Shown in pieces: positions 46,689-55,005 of a stretch of 64,000 bases of DNA (its first letter is position 1; the number at the start of each line of letters is the position of its first letter). This DNA is from Casimicrobium huifangae (GTDB lineage Bacteria; Pseudomonadota; Gammaproteobacteria; Burkholderiales; Casimicrobiaceae). The DNA lies in NCBI RefSeq assembly GCF_009746125.1, contig NZ_CP041352.1:2960436-3024435 (forward strand). The letters are read 5' to 3'. A model generated the notes under the pieces. That model made no database searches, was not told where the DNA came from, and saw nothing but the letters and a program-made list of their open reading frames with translations. A program made the translations under genes and the position numbers.

Positions 46689-47666
46689 CTATTTCGCTGC
46701 CAGCCCCAGGCGCTCAATCAGCAGCTTGTCCTTGGCGAAGGTCTCGCGCGCCCATTTGGCGTAATCCTCACCGCTGCGATACCAGAGGTCCTGATTGAGC
46801 TGATCGAGCACTTCGAGGTGCTTCGGGTCGTCCATCGCCTTCTTGAAGGCATCATGCAGCGTCTTCATCACGGCCGGGTCCATGCCTTTCGGCCCAACCA
46901 GACCGTAGGGCGAATTGCCGATCACGTTGTAGCCGAGGTCCTTCGCAGTGGGCACATTGGGCCAGCGTTTGGTGCGCTTTTCGCCAAAGGTGGCGAGCAG
47001 GCGCATCTGGCCGCCATCGACGTATTTGTCCCAGCCGCTGGCATCGCTGCCGGCCATCACGTGACCGCCGAGCAGCGCGGCCATCAGGTCAGCGTTGCCC
47101 TTGAACGGCACATGGTTGAGCTGCACGCCGGCGCCGGCTGCCAGCTCTTCCAGCAGCAAATGCGGCGAAGTGCCGGTGCCGGTGGAGCCGTAGTCGATCT
47201 TGCCCGGCGCTTTGCGCGCGGCTTCGATGTACTCGTTGAAGGACTTGTACGGCGAGTCGCCCTTCACCACAAAGCCGAAGGTGTAGCCCGACACACCGAT
47301 GATGAAGCTGAAATCGTTGAGCGGGTGCCACATCGTTTTCTGCATGTGCGGAATGCGCAGCATGCCCATCGGGTACTGCGCGATGGTGTAGCCGTCGGGC
47401 TTCGCCGCCAGCGCCATGTTGCCGGGGCCCAGGGTGCCGCCCCCGCCTGGCTGGTTCTGCACCACGATGCTCTGGCCAAGATGCTTGCTGGCGAGATCGG
47501 CCAGCGCGCGCAGGTGGCGATCAGTCGATCCACCGGCGGGCCAGGGCACGATCATGGTGATCGGTTTGTTCGGGTAGGCCTGCGCCAGCGCGCTGCTGCT
47601 GCCGAGCAACAGCGACGCGCAGGTGGTCAGCGCCAGCGCAAGGCCGGCTGTAGTGGTCAGTTTCAT
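46689..47666 (-). CDS. Bug-family (TctC-like) periplasmic substrate-binding protein
   Basis: A 325-residue solute-binding protein with a signal peptide (TCASLLLGSSSALA) and AAGGAGG before the ATG. YPNKPITMIVPWPAGGSTDRHLRALADLASKHLGQSIVVQNQPGGGGTLGPGNMALAAKPDGYTI is the classic Bug start, and VPFKGNADLMAALLGGHVMAGSD is the ligand region. No tripartite membrane genes (tctA/tctB) are adjacent. Ligand unknown. Convergent with the enoyl-CoA hydratase gene. Confidence 0.88.
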   Translation of the reverse strand: MKLTTTAGLALALTTCASLLLGSSSALAQAYPNKPITMIVPWPAGGSTDRHLRALADLASKHLGQSIVVQNQPGGGGTLGPGNMALAAKPDGYTIAQYPMGMLRIPHMQKTMWHPLNDFSFIIGVSGYTFGFVVKGDSPYKSFNEYIEAARKAPGKIDYGSTGTGTSPHLLLEELAAGAGVQLNHVPFKGNADLMAALLGGHVMAGSDASGWDKYVDGGQMRLLATFGEKRTKRWPNVPTAKDLGYNVIGNSPYGLVGPKGMDPAVMKTLHDAFKKAMDDPKHLEVLDQLNQDLWYRSGEDYAKWARETFAKDKLLIERLGLAAK

Positions 47667-47706
47667 CGATTTCCTCCTTGCCCCAATGCGGCGGGGTTAC
47701 CGGCAA

Positions 47707-48273
47707 TTATTGCGGCATTTGCCGATGCTGCATCACCGCCCGCCAGGCCGCCAGTTTCTGCTCGAACGAGCGACCGGCGTGCGCCGGACTGGTGGACGGC
47801 AATCGCGTACAGGGCAGATCGAACCCCGCGAGCGCCGGCAGCACGCCGAGCCGGAAGCAGCGCTCGGCGGCGGCGCCGTTGAAATAGACGTGGTCAATGT
47901 GCGGACAGCGGGCGAACAGGCCGGCGAAATCGTTGGCGATCATCGTGCTCTGGTCGATGGCGGAATCCAGGCTGCCGGGGCGTACACAGGATTGCAGCGC
48001 ATCCCACAGCGCAATGCCACCCGCCAGCAGGGCCCGCGTCCGCTCGACGTACGGCATTGCGGGATCAAAACCGAGCAAGGCGGCCATGATCGGCCAGAAG
48101 GCATTGCGCGGATGAGCGTAATACTGCCCCGCCGCCAGCGATGCCATCCCCGGCATGCTGCCGAGGATCAGTACTCTGGCGTTGGGCAAAGCGATGGGCG
48201 GAAAGCTGGCTACCCGACTCGTCGTCTGCGGCGGCATGGTGGCCGCTGATTGCGGTCGAAATTTGGCCGCCAT
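47707..48273 (-). CDS. Family 6 DNA-deoxyinosine/uracil glycosylase
   Basis: A 188-residue base-excision repair enzyme. LILGSMPGMASLAAGQYYAHPRNAFWPIMAALLG contains the GSMPGxxS active-site block and the QYYAHPRNAFW motif of family 6 (HDG), whose members remove hypoxanthine. The C-terminal LPSTSPAHAGRSFEQKLAAW gives the STSPA insertion motif. An internal ATG at 48237 could be the start. Hypoxanthine arises by deamination of adenine, a lesion promoted by nitrosative stress, which suits a denitrifier. Confidence 0.85.
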   Translation of the reverse strand: MAAKFRPQSAATMPPQTTSRVASFPPIALPNARVLILGSMPGMASLAAGQYYAHPRNAFWPIMAALLGFDPAMPYVERTRALLAGGIALWDALQSCVRPGSLDSAIDQSTMIANDFAGLFARCPHIDHVYFNGAAAERCFRLGVLPALAGFDLPCTRLPSTSPAHAGRSFEQKLAAWRAVMQHRQMPQ

Positions 48274-48535
48274 GGACTATAAGCTTTTTAGCAAGAACCG
48301 CATTGGCGATGGGCTCGTCAGCAAATTCGTTATTAAGTCGACTTTTATGCTTTTCAGCATCTTATCCCATAATGAATAAGGGTTTCGTTGCAAAGATGCT
48401 GGCAATGTTGCCTTCACTTTTCTGCGCATTGACTATCCGCCGCACGTCTCCTTCAGTGCGCGCCCGACCCAACCCCGCGCCGGGGGATGCGGCCGGCTGC
48501 GAAAATACCAGCTTCGCGTCCACCCCTGCTCCTCC
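48274..48535. other. Intergenic region upstream of the glycosylase and dusA
   Basis: These 262 bases are less GC-rich in the left half and include palindromic AAGTCGACTT (48336-48345) and a hairpin of ATGCT-TTTC-AGCAT just after it. Both flanking genes diverge from it, so it should contain two promoters. No ORF or RNA gene was recognised. Confidence 0.4.
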
Positions 48536-49609
48536 TTGACCGCACTTGACCACAACGCGTGGCGCCTGACCACGGCGCCGATGATGGACTGGACTGACCG
48601 CCATTGTCGCGTACTGTTCCGCCACCTCGCGCCCAGCGCCCGGCTGTACACCGAGATGGTGACCACCGGCCCGCTGATTTACGGCAACGCCGAGCAGCAT
48701 CGCCGCCACCTGAAGTTCACCGCAGTCGAGCATCCGGTCGCGCTGCAACTGGGTGGCAGCGAGCGCGAGGACCTCGCCCGCGCCGCGAAGCTGGGCGCTG
48801 ATTTTGGTTACGACGAGATCAACCTCAACTGCGGTTGCCCCAGCGAGCGGGTGCAGCGCGGTGCCTTCGGTGCCTGCCTGATGGCCGAGCCGACGCTGGT
48901 AGCCGATTGCGTGAAGGCGATGATTGACGCCGTGCCGTCGGGCGTGCCAGTGACCGTCAAGCACCGCATCGGGCTCGACTACAACGAAAGCTACGATTTC
49001 GTGCGCGACTTTGTCGGCACCGTCGCCGAAGCGGGTTGCCGTGTCTTCATCGTGCATGCCCGCAACGCCGTGCTCAAGGGACTGAGCCCGAAGGAAAACC
49101 GCGAAGTACCGCCGTTGCGCTACGACGTGGTGACTCGCCTTCGCACGGACTTCCCTTCGCTGATATTGGTGCTGAACGGCGGCATTACTACGGCTCAGCA
49201 GTGCCTGGATCTGCTGGATGGGTCCGTCGGCACGGTGCCCTCACAGCCCCACGGCGTCATGCTCGGCCGCGCGGCGTATCACGACAGCTACATGCTGGCG
49301 CACACGGAAAACGCCCTGTTCGGCACGCCGCTGCCGTCGCGCGACCAGATCGTCGAACAGATGATCGAATACACCGCCCGCGAGATCGAAGCGACCCGCG
49401 GCCAGCAGTTTCACACCCGGGTGCGCGATGTTGCCCGCCACATGCTTGGCCTCTATAGCGGGCAGGTAGGCGGCAAGGCGTGGCGGCGCATGCTGTCCGA
49501 CGCCCGCCTGCTGAACGACAATGATCCCGAGCTGCTGCGGCGCGCCATGCCCTACCAGAGCGACTACGACGACCACCGGCAGCCGCTGCTCGATGCGCTG
49601 AGCGGCTGA
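48536..49609 (+). CDS. dusA: tRNA-dihydrouridine synthase A
   Basis: A 357-residue FMN enzyme reducing U20 (D-loop) of tRNA. LTTAPMMDWTDRHCRVLFRHLAPSARLYTEMVTTGPLIYG, PVALQLGGSEREDLARAAKLGADFGYDEINLNCGCPSERVQRGAFGACLMAEP (catalytic Cys) and KHRIGLDYNESYDFVRDFVG are diagnostic of DusA. The open frame reaches a TTG at 48536 without an ATG before the conserved APMMDW, so the start is probably TTG or upstream. The C-terminal helical domain is intact. Confidence 0.92.
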   Translation: MTALDHNAWRLTTAPMMDWTDRHCRVLFRHLAPSARLYTEMVTTGPLIYGNAEQHRRHLKFTAVEHPVALQLGGSEREDLARAAKLGADFGYDEINLNCGCPSERVQRGAFGACLMAEPTLVADCVKAMIDAVPSGVPVTVKHRIGLDYNESYDFVRDFVGTVAEAGCRVFIVHARNAVLKGLSPKENREVPPLRYDVVTRLRTDFPSLILVLNGGITTAQQCLDLLDGSVGTVPSQPHGVMLGRAAYHDSYMLAHTENALFGTPLPSRDQIVEQMIEYTAREIEATRGQQFHTRVRDVARHMLGLYSGQVGGKAWRRMLSDARLLNDNDPELLRRAMPYQSDYDDHRQPLLDALSG

Positions 49610-49643
49610 ACCCTCGCCGAGCCGCAGCAAGCGCAACCTGCGG

Positions 49644-50603
49644 CTACTCGATCTTGAGCCCGGTTTTTTCGATGATGCGCTTCCAGGTGGCTTGTTCCTT
49701 GCGAATGAACGTCGCGAACTGCTCGGGGGTACCCCCGCCAGCACGGGCATCATCCTTGGCAAACTTGGCGGTGATGCCACTACTCTTGAGCGCTTTGTCA
49801 GCGGCGGCGGCGAGCTTGTCGACAATCACTTTCGGCGTTTTCGCCGGCACCAGAATGCCGTACCACTGCGATGTCTCGAAGTCCTTGTAGCCACTCTCAG
49901 CGACCGTCGGAACATTCGGCAACGAAGCCATGCGTTCATGCGAGCCAACGGCCAGCGCGCGCAGTTTGCCGGCGCTGATCTGCCCCATCAGTGCCGGGGC
50001 GCCAGTGAAGGTCGCCTGCACGCGACCGCCAAGAATGTCCTGCAGCATAGGCCCGGTCCCCTTGTAGGGCACGTGGGTGGCCTTGATGCCGCTCTCCGCC
50101 ATGAAATACTCCATCGCCAGATGGCCGGAAGAACCATTGCCTGCCGAGCCATAGGTGATCGAATCCGGCTTCGCCTTGGCCAGCGCGACGAACTCCTTGA
50201 GCGTCTTCGCCGGAACATCCGGCGCGACGGCGAGCACATTCGGCACCCGCGCCAGCAGGATCACCGGGGCAAACTCCTTGTTCACATCGTAGGGATGCTT
50301 CGGCATGGCATAGGGATTCACCGCCAGGGTGCCAACGTGGCCGAGGATGATGGTGTGGCCATCGGGATCAGCCTTCGACACTTCGGTCATGGCGATCACG
50401 CCGGCGCCGCCGGGCTTGTTCTCCACGAACACTGTCTGGCCCAACGCCGTTGATAGTTCCTGTGCCACCGCACGGGCAACTATTTCACTGGTACCACCCG
50501 GCGCAAACGGCACCACAAAGCGGACTGGCTTGGTCGGCCACTGCTGGCCCGTTGCGGTCAATGAAACGCCGGCCAGGGCAAGCGCTAGCAATTTTCTGAT
50601 CAT
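49644..50603 (-). CDS. Bug-family periplasmic substrate-binding protein
   Basis: A 319-residue TctC-like protein with a signal peptide (MIRKLLALALAGVSLTATG). WPTKPVRFVVPFAPGGTSEIVARAVAQELSTALGQTVFVENKPGGAGVIAMTEVSKADPDGHTI, VPYKGTGPMLQDILGGRVQATFTGAPALM and ALAVGSHERMASLPNVPTVAESGY are family hallmarks. It follows a second Bug gene 26 nt downstream of it and belongs to the GntR-controlled locus. Ligand unknown, but likely an organic acid. Confidence 0.9.
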   Translation of the reverse strand: MIRKLLALALAGVSLTATGQQWPTKPVRFVVPFAPGGTSEIVARAVAQELSTALGQTVFVENKPGGAGVIAMTEVSKADPDGHTIILGHVGTLAVNPYAMPKHPYDVNKEFAPVILLARVPNVLAVAPDVPAKTLKEFVALAKAKPDSITYGSAGNGSSGHLAMEYFMAESGIKATHVPYKGTGPMLQDILGGRVQATFTGAPALMGQISAGKLRALAVGSHERMASLPNVPTVAESGYKDFETSQWYGILVPAKTPKVIVDKLAAAADKALKSSGITAKFAKDDARAGGGTPEQFATFIRKEQATWKRIIEKTGLKIE

Positions 50604-50628
50604 GAGTTCTCTCTAAGCTTTCGGGTAG

Positions 50629-51597
50629 TCAGTCGACGGAAATGCCACGCTCACGAACGAGCCTGGCCCAAAGTGTGGTCTGCTGGCGGACGAACTGCTG
50701 CGCCGCGTCTGGCCTTGCGGTCTGGATTTCGCCGCCGAGCTGGGCGATGCGTGCCTTCACGTCGGCAGCGTCAAGCGTCTTTTGCAGCGCTGCAGCCAGC
50801 TTGCCGATGATCGCCTCGGAAGTGCCAGCCGGGGCGAACAGCACATTCCACTCGTACACCTCGTAGCCAGCAACGCCCGCCTCTGCCATCGTCGGTACTG
50901 CCGGCAGAATCGGCGACCGGCGGGCACTGGTCACCGCCAGCGGCTTCAGCTTGCCCGCCTGCACGTGTTGCAGCGTGGAGGCGAGGTTGCCGAAGAACAC
51001 CGGCACCTGGCCCCCAATCACATCGTTGAGCGCCGGTGCACCGCCTTTGTAGGGCACGTGCAGCATGTCGACACCGGCCGCGCTCTCGAACATCGCACCA
51101 GCCAGATGCTGCGCCGAGCCGTTGCCAGACGAGGCGTAAGACACCCCGTTCTTCTTTGCCTTGGCCAGCGCGACCAGCTCTTTCACCGACGCCGCCGGTA
51201 CCGACGGATTGACCAGCAGCACATTGGGAAACAGCGCAATCACGCCGACCGGCCGGAACGCCTTGTCGCTGTCATACGGCAGCCTGGGGAACAGTGCCGG
51301 GTTCACTGCGAACGACGACGCATCCAGCATCAGCGTGTAGCCATCAGGCGCCGCCTTGGCCACAGCGGATGCGCCGATCTGGCCACTGGCACCGGGCTTG
51401 TTCTCAATGATGACGGGTTGTCCCAGCGCTTCGCCCAGCTTCGGCGCGATCAGGCGAGCCATGGTGTCGGCGCCACCACCAGCGGGATAGGTCACCACCA
51501 GGGTGATTGGCTTGGTGGGCCATGTCTGGGCGTGTGCCGCACCGGCGACGATAGCCAGTAACGACGCCGCCACGGCGTACAGAACATTTCGACTCAT
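50629..51597 (-). CDS. Bug-family periplasmic substrate-binding protein
   Basis: A 322-residue TctC-like protein with a signal peptide (LYAVAASLLAIVAGAAHA). WPTKPITLVVTYPAGGGADTMARLIAPKLGEALGQPVIIENKPGASGQIGASAVAKAAPDGYTLM and VPYKGGAPALNDVIGGQVPVFFGNLASTLQHVQAGKLKPLAV place it in the family. It is a paralogue of the next gene, and both follow a GntR regulator. Confidence 0.9.
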   Translation of the reverse strand: MSRNVLYAVAASLLAIVAGAAHAQTWPTKPITLVVTYPAGGGADTMARLIAPKLGEALGQPVIIENKPGASGQIGASAVAKAAPDGYTLMLDASSFAVNPALFPRLPYDSDKAFRPVGVIALFPNVLLVNPSVPAASVKELVALAKAKKNGVSYASSGNGSAQHLAGAMFESAAGVDMLHVPYKGGAPALNDVIGGQVPVFFGNLASTLQHVQAGKLKPLAVTSARRSPILPAVPTMAEAGVAGYEVYEWNVLFAPAGTSEAIIGKLAAALQKTLDAADVKARIAQLGGEIQTARPDAAQQFVRQQTTLWARLVRERGISVD

Positions 51598-51634
51598 GAT
51601 GGTTCCTCCGGAGATATCGGTGTGCGTGTTGCCG

Positions 51635-52408
51635 CTAGCGCAGTTGCGCCGTGTAGTGAAAGGAAAGAGCGTCGCCGAACGAGTGGCGCAGCTCGACGCG
51701 ACGCCCCGCCATGTCGAAGGCGATACGCGCTACGCGAGCGCAGGGCGCGTCTGGCTGCAACTGCAAGGCGGCGGCAACATCGTCGGTCGCCAGACAAAAG
51801 GTGACGTTGTCTTCGGCCTTGTGCACGGTGACGCCAGCCAGCCGCTGCAACATCGGATACAGCAAATCTTCCCACTCCGACTTGTTGAGCGGCACCAGCG
51901 CGTCAAACATCGGCAGCGGCAGCCAGATCCGCTCATACAGGCAGGGCCGGGCATTCAGCGAGCGGACGCGCGTCAGCGCCAGCACGCGGCTGCCGGGCGG
52001 CAGGCCCAGCGCCGTCGTGACCTCTTGCGGGGCATTGAGCACCCGTTTGCCGACGATGCGGGATTGCGGCACTTCGTCCGCCGTGGTCGCCGCAGCGGGC
52101 GACGCGGCGCGGAAGCGAAAGAAGCGCAGCAGGCTGGCGCCGCCAATACCGTTGGACACAAAGGTACCGCGGCCGTGGACGCGTTCCAGCAGGCCTTCGC
52201 TGACCAGCACGGCAATCGCCTGACGCATGGTTCCGAGCGCCACGCCGCAGGATTTCGCCAGCTGGGTTTCAGCCGGAATAGCGCTGCCCGGAGCCCACTC
52301 ACCGCTCAGGATGTGACCGCGCAGCGTGGACGCCAGCGAGCCATAACGGCTCAGGCCGGCGGCAGTTGCAGCAACAATCGGCTCAACCGTGGAACTGGAA
52401 GAAAACAT
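51635..52408 (-). CDS. GntR-family (HutC-type) transcriptional regulator
   Basis: A 257-residue regulator. The winged HTH is YGSLASTLRGHILSGEWAPGSAIPAETQLAKSCGVALGTMRQAIAVLVSEGLLERVHGRGTFVSNG, then a UTRA-type effector domain (about residues 95-255) with LGLPPGSRVLALTRVRSLNARPCLYERIWLPLPMF. It is divergent from the amidohydrolase gene and probably controls both that gene and the two Bug genes through the palindrome at 52468-52485. Confidence 0.9.
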   Translation of the reverse strand: MFSSSSTVEPIVAATAAGLSRYGSLASTLRGHILSGEWAPGSAIPAETQLAKSCGVALGTMRQAIAVLVSEGLLERVHGRGTFVSNGIGGASLLRFFRFRAASPAAATTADEVPQSRIVGKRVLNAPQEVTTALGLPPGSRVLALTRVRSLNARPCLYERIWLPLPMFDALVPLNKSEWEDLLYPMLQRLAGVTVHKAEDNVTFCLATDDVAAALQLQPDAPCARVARIAFDMAGRRVELRHSFGDALSFHYTAQLR

Positions 52409-52467
52409 GGAGCAAAGGGATTGGCAGGGACAGCAGAAGACGATATTCGCAAGATTTCCGCAAATTA

Positions 52468-52485
52468 TAGTCCTCTAGAGGTCTA
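52468..52485. promoter_or_regulatory. Near-perfect palindrome TAGTCCTCTAGAGGTCTA, candidate GntR operator
   Basis: An 18-nt sequence symmetrical at 16 positions, with the perfect core CCTCTAGAGG. It lies 12 nt before the amidohydrolase ATG and 60 nt from the GntR start, in the only space the two divergent genes share. HutC-type GntR proteins bind such palindromes. Binding is inferred. Confidence 0.65.
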
Positions 52486-52496
52486 GAATTCCAGCC

Positions 52497-53408
52497 ATGA
52501 CAATCAGCAGCCCCTCTGCCAGCTCTGCCAGCCCTGCCCCCCTCGCTTCCGGCAAACCGGATCGCGAGTCAGGTTGCGTCGCCTGCCCGCCCGCCTGTGA
52601 TTGCCACTTCCATGTGTTCACCGCCAGGGAGAGCAGTCCCGGCGCCCGTTACCAGCCGGCTTACACGGCATCGTTTGGAGACTGGCGCGCGCTTTCGGGC
52701 AAAGCAGGCATCGGGCGTGGAATCGTGGTGCAACCCAGTTTTCTCGGCGCTGACAATCGCCTGCTGCTGCAAACGCTGCAACAAGCGCCCGAGGCCTTGC
52801 GCGGGGTCGCTGTGGTCGCAGACAACGTCAATCTGGTCGAGATGAGGCGACTTCATGACACCGGAGTACGCGGCATACGCCTCAACCTGATGGGAATGAA
52901 CGACGATGCCGAGCACCTGCGCGCCCTGCCCTCAGCGTGGTGGGGCAACCTGATGGCGAGCGGGATGCATCTCGAGTTGCATGCAGATGTCGGCCGGATC
53001 GCCACCCTGCTGCCATGGGTGCCTTCGGGCGTGACGGTGGTGCTGGATCACTTCGCCAAGCCTGCTGCAGCGAACGCAGACGACCCGACTTTGCGTGCAG
53101 TGCAGCGGCGAGCAGGTAATGGTGATGCCGTCTACATCACCTTGAGCGGTGTCTATCGGCTGGGGGGCAGCGACGAGCGCAGTGGTTCAATGCCGGGCAA
53201 CGACCATGCTCGCGCGCTTGCTCGCCTGTGGCTTGACGTTTTGGGCAGCAAGCGTCTGCTCTGGGGCAGTGACTGGCCGTGCACCAATCACGAGGCGCAT
53301 GCCGACTACGACCGTTTGCGCAGTCAACTCGATTGGCTGATTGCCGACGACGCTACCCGCGCTGCAATCCTGGCTGACAACCCTGCGGCCCTGTACTGGC
53401 GGGCTTGA
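52497..53408 (+). CDS. Amidohydrolase-family metal-dependent hydrolase, LigI-like
   Basis: A 303-residue TIM-barrel hydrolase. PACDCHFHVF is the HxH metal motif, LELHADVGRIATLLPW and VVLDHFAKP give later metal/acid positions, and LLWGSDWPCTNHEAHADYDRL the catalytic Asp. The group includes 2-pyrone-4,6-dicarboxylate lactonase and related dicarboxylate lactonases. The N-terminus (TISSPSASSASPAPLASGKP) is low complexity. It is opposite a GntR gene and two Bug genes, which fits uptake and hydrolysis of a small organic acid. Confidence 0.8.
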   Translation: MTISSPSASSASPAPLASGKPDRESGCVACPPACDCHFHVFTARESSPGARYQPAYTASFGDWRALSGKAGIGRGIVVQPSFLGADNRLLLQTLQQAPEALRGVAVVADNVNLVEMRRLHDTGVRGIRLNLMGMNDDAEHLRALPSAWWGNLMASGMHLELHADVGRIATLLPWVPSGVTVVLDHFAKPAAANADDPTLRAVQRRAGNGDAVYITLSGVYRLGGSDERSGSMPGNDHARALARLWLDVLGSKRLLWGSDWPCTNHEAHADYDRLRSQLDWLIADDATRAAILADNPAALYWRA

Positions 53409-53432
53409 CGTCTGCAGCCGCAGTGGAACTCG

Positions 53433-53951
53433 TCAAGCGACAGAAAACTCGGTCAGATGGTTGTAGACATGCATTGCATGCGCCGCAGCGTAAGCCTTTT
53501 TGTCGAGCGCCCCGTAGGCGAAGTGAGGTTGCAGCGCACCGTTGAACTTGTCGAAGTCGGCGAGTGCTTTCAGCGCCCGATCCAGCGCTGCGGTCTGGTC
53601 ATCGGTGGCGGCAATAGCTGGAGCGCCGGGGATGGGCTCGGTGAGGCTGTGCTTCATCGCGCCCTTCGAGTGAAACACGGCAAACGCCGCCGCGCCCACC
53701 GTACTCTGGAAAAGCGGCGACTTCGGCTGCGGAAAACCAGTCATCGAATACTCAATACTCTGCGCCAGATGCGCGAACACCTGCGCCGGATTCCAGCCAC
53801 CCGCATGGTTGATTTTCGTGCCGCGCAAGCGGGCCAGCGCGTCAGTCGCCGCAGCAACGGTCAGCGGATGCTTGCCGCTCGGCAGGGCGATCCATCCCGC
53901 AGTGGCAGCAGCCGCTACCACGCCGGCGCCAAGGACGATTCTGCGATTCAT
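53433..53951 (-). CDS. DUF1569 protein with Tat-like signal
   Basis: A 172-residue protein. The N-terminus MNRRIVLGAGVVAAAATAGWIALPSG has a twin-arginine followed by a hydrophobic stretch, so export by Tat or Sec is likely. The remainder (WNPAQVFAHLAQSIEYSMTGFPQPKSPLFQSTVGAAAFAVFHSKGAM and AAAHAMHVYNHLTEFSVA) matches DUF1569, a DinB-like four-helix family. Function unknown. Confidence 0.7.
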   Translation of the reverse strand: MNRRIVLGAGVVAAAATAGWIALPSGKHPLTVAAATDALARLRGTKINHAGGWNPAQVFAHLAQSIEYSMTGFPQPKSPLFQSTVGAAAFAVFHSKGAMKHSLTEPIPGAPAIAATDDQTAALDRALKALADFDKFNGALQPHFAYGALDKKAYAAAHAMHVYNHLTEFSVA

Positions 53952-54049
53952 GGGAGTCGTATCCTGTATTTGCCACGTTGGCTGATGCGGAATTGTCGGC
54001 CAAACAGCGCGAAAGCCTACAGGGCAAAAGCTCTACCAACTCAGGTTAC

Positions 54050-54751
54050 TCAGGCGCGCAGCCACCACTGAACGATGCGTGCAGCATTGCCGTTCATCGT
54101 CTTCGCATCGAACATCACCTGATCCAGCACAGTGAAATCGGCGAATAGCGCGGCTAACCACGCCATCGTGTGATGCCGCACCAGGCCGCCGTCGGGCAGG
54201 CGGAAGACTCCGTAAGGCAGCACGGACCGCGCCGCAGCGTCGGTGCTGGTCTCTGCAGCAAATGCGTCATAGCGACTGACGTTGCGAGCGTCACCTTGCA
54301 ACGGATAGTCACTCACCAGCAACAGGCCTCCGGGCTGCAGAACGCGGCGCAACTCGGCGATCAGATCGCGCTGCGCGGCATCATCAGCGATGCATGTCAG
54401 CACGGCAAACAGCACGACTGCATCGAACTGTCCATCGGCGAAGGGCAGCGTCGCGCCATCAACCACGTCAAACCTGGCGCCGGGATGTTCACGCTGCGCG
54501 GTGGCGATCATCTCGGGCGAGTAGTCGACGCCGACCACATTGCGGTAGCCAGACTTTCCGAGCTCGCCACACAGCCGCCCGCGCCCGCAACCGTAGTCAA
54601 GCACGGCGGCGGTGGCCGGTACCACTCGCTGGAAGCGCTCGCCATCAAGGGGGTGGGCAAATACCTTGCCCTGCGCCGCGCGGTCCCAGAACTGTATTTG
54701 CGACCCGCCCGCCGATTCAGCGGCAGCCACGGTTGTTGCAGTCGGCGTCAT
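54050..54751 (-). CDS. Class I SAM-dependent methyltransferase
   Basis: A 233-residue Rossmann methyltransferase from ATG 54751. Motif I is AVLDYGCGRGRLCGELGKSGY, then VVGVDYSPEMIATAQREHPGARF, DGATLPFADGQFDAVVLFAVLTCIADD and LLLVSDYPLQGD. The SAM motifs are complete. Substrate unknown. The initiation site is not marked by a strong ribosome binding site. Confidence 0.82.
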   Translation of the reverse strand: MTPTATTVAAAESAGGSQIQFWDRAAQGKVFAHPLDGERFQRVVPATAAVLDYGCGRGRLCGELGKSGYRNVVGVDYSPEMIATAQREHPGARFDVVDGATLPFADGQFDAVVLFAVLTCIADDAAQRDLIAELRRVLQPGGLLLVSDYPLQGDARNVSRYDAFAAETSTDAAARSVLPYGVFRLPDGGLVRHHTMAWLAALFADFTVLDQVMFDAKTMNGNAARIVQWWLRA

Positions 54752-54935
54752 GGTCGGGCCCCAAAACCTCAATCGTAGCGTCGCAGTGCTGCTCTTCGTG
54801 CTGCGCTGGCCGCCCGGGCATTTATGTCATCGGCATGGGCATTTTCCGATTCACTTCGACGTTGTGCCGAAAGTCCCCCATTCACGCGCAGATTTGGCGC
54901 CGCCATCGTTGCATGGCAGTCGCAGTGTCGTTAGT

Positions 54936-54951
54936 ATGATAGCGCTATCAT
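54936..54951. promoter_or_regulatory. Perfect palindrome ATGATAGCGCTATCAT, LacI-type operator
   Basis: A 16-nt perfect palindrome with CG at the centre, the standard form of LacI/GalR-family operators. It overlaps or adjoins the promoter of the TRAP binding-protein gene: TTCACA and TATATA spaced by 16 nt follow it at 54955-54982. No LacI-type regulator gene lies in this window, so it must be elsewhere. Confidence 0.7.
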
Positions 54952-54954
54952 TTT

Positions 54955-54982
54955 TCACAATACGTCTTCGATAGCTATATAA
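54955..54982 (+). promoter_or_regulatory. Candidate sigma-70 promoter of the TRAP binding-protein gene
   Basis: TTCACA, a 16-nt spacer and TATATA lie about 25 nt before AGGAGGT and the ATG at 55006. They immediately follow the palindrome at 54936-54951. Confidence 0.5.
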
Positions 54983-55005
54983 AAACGACCAACAGGAGGT
55001 ATTTC

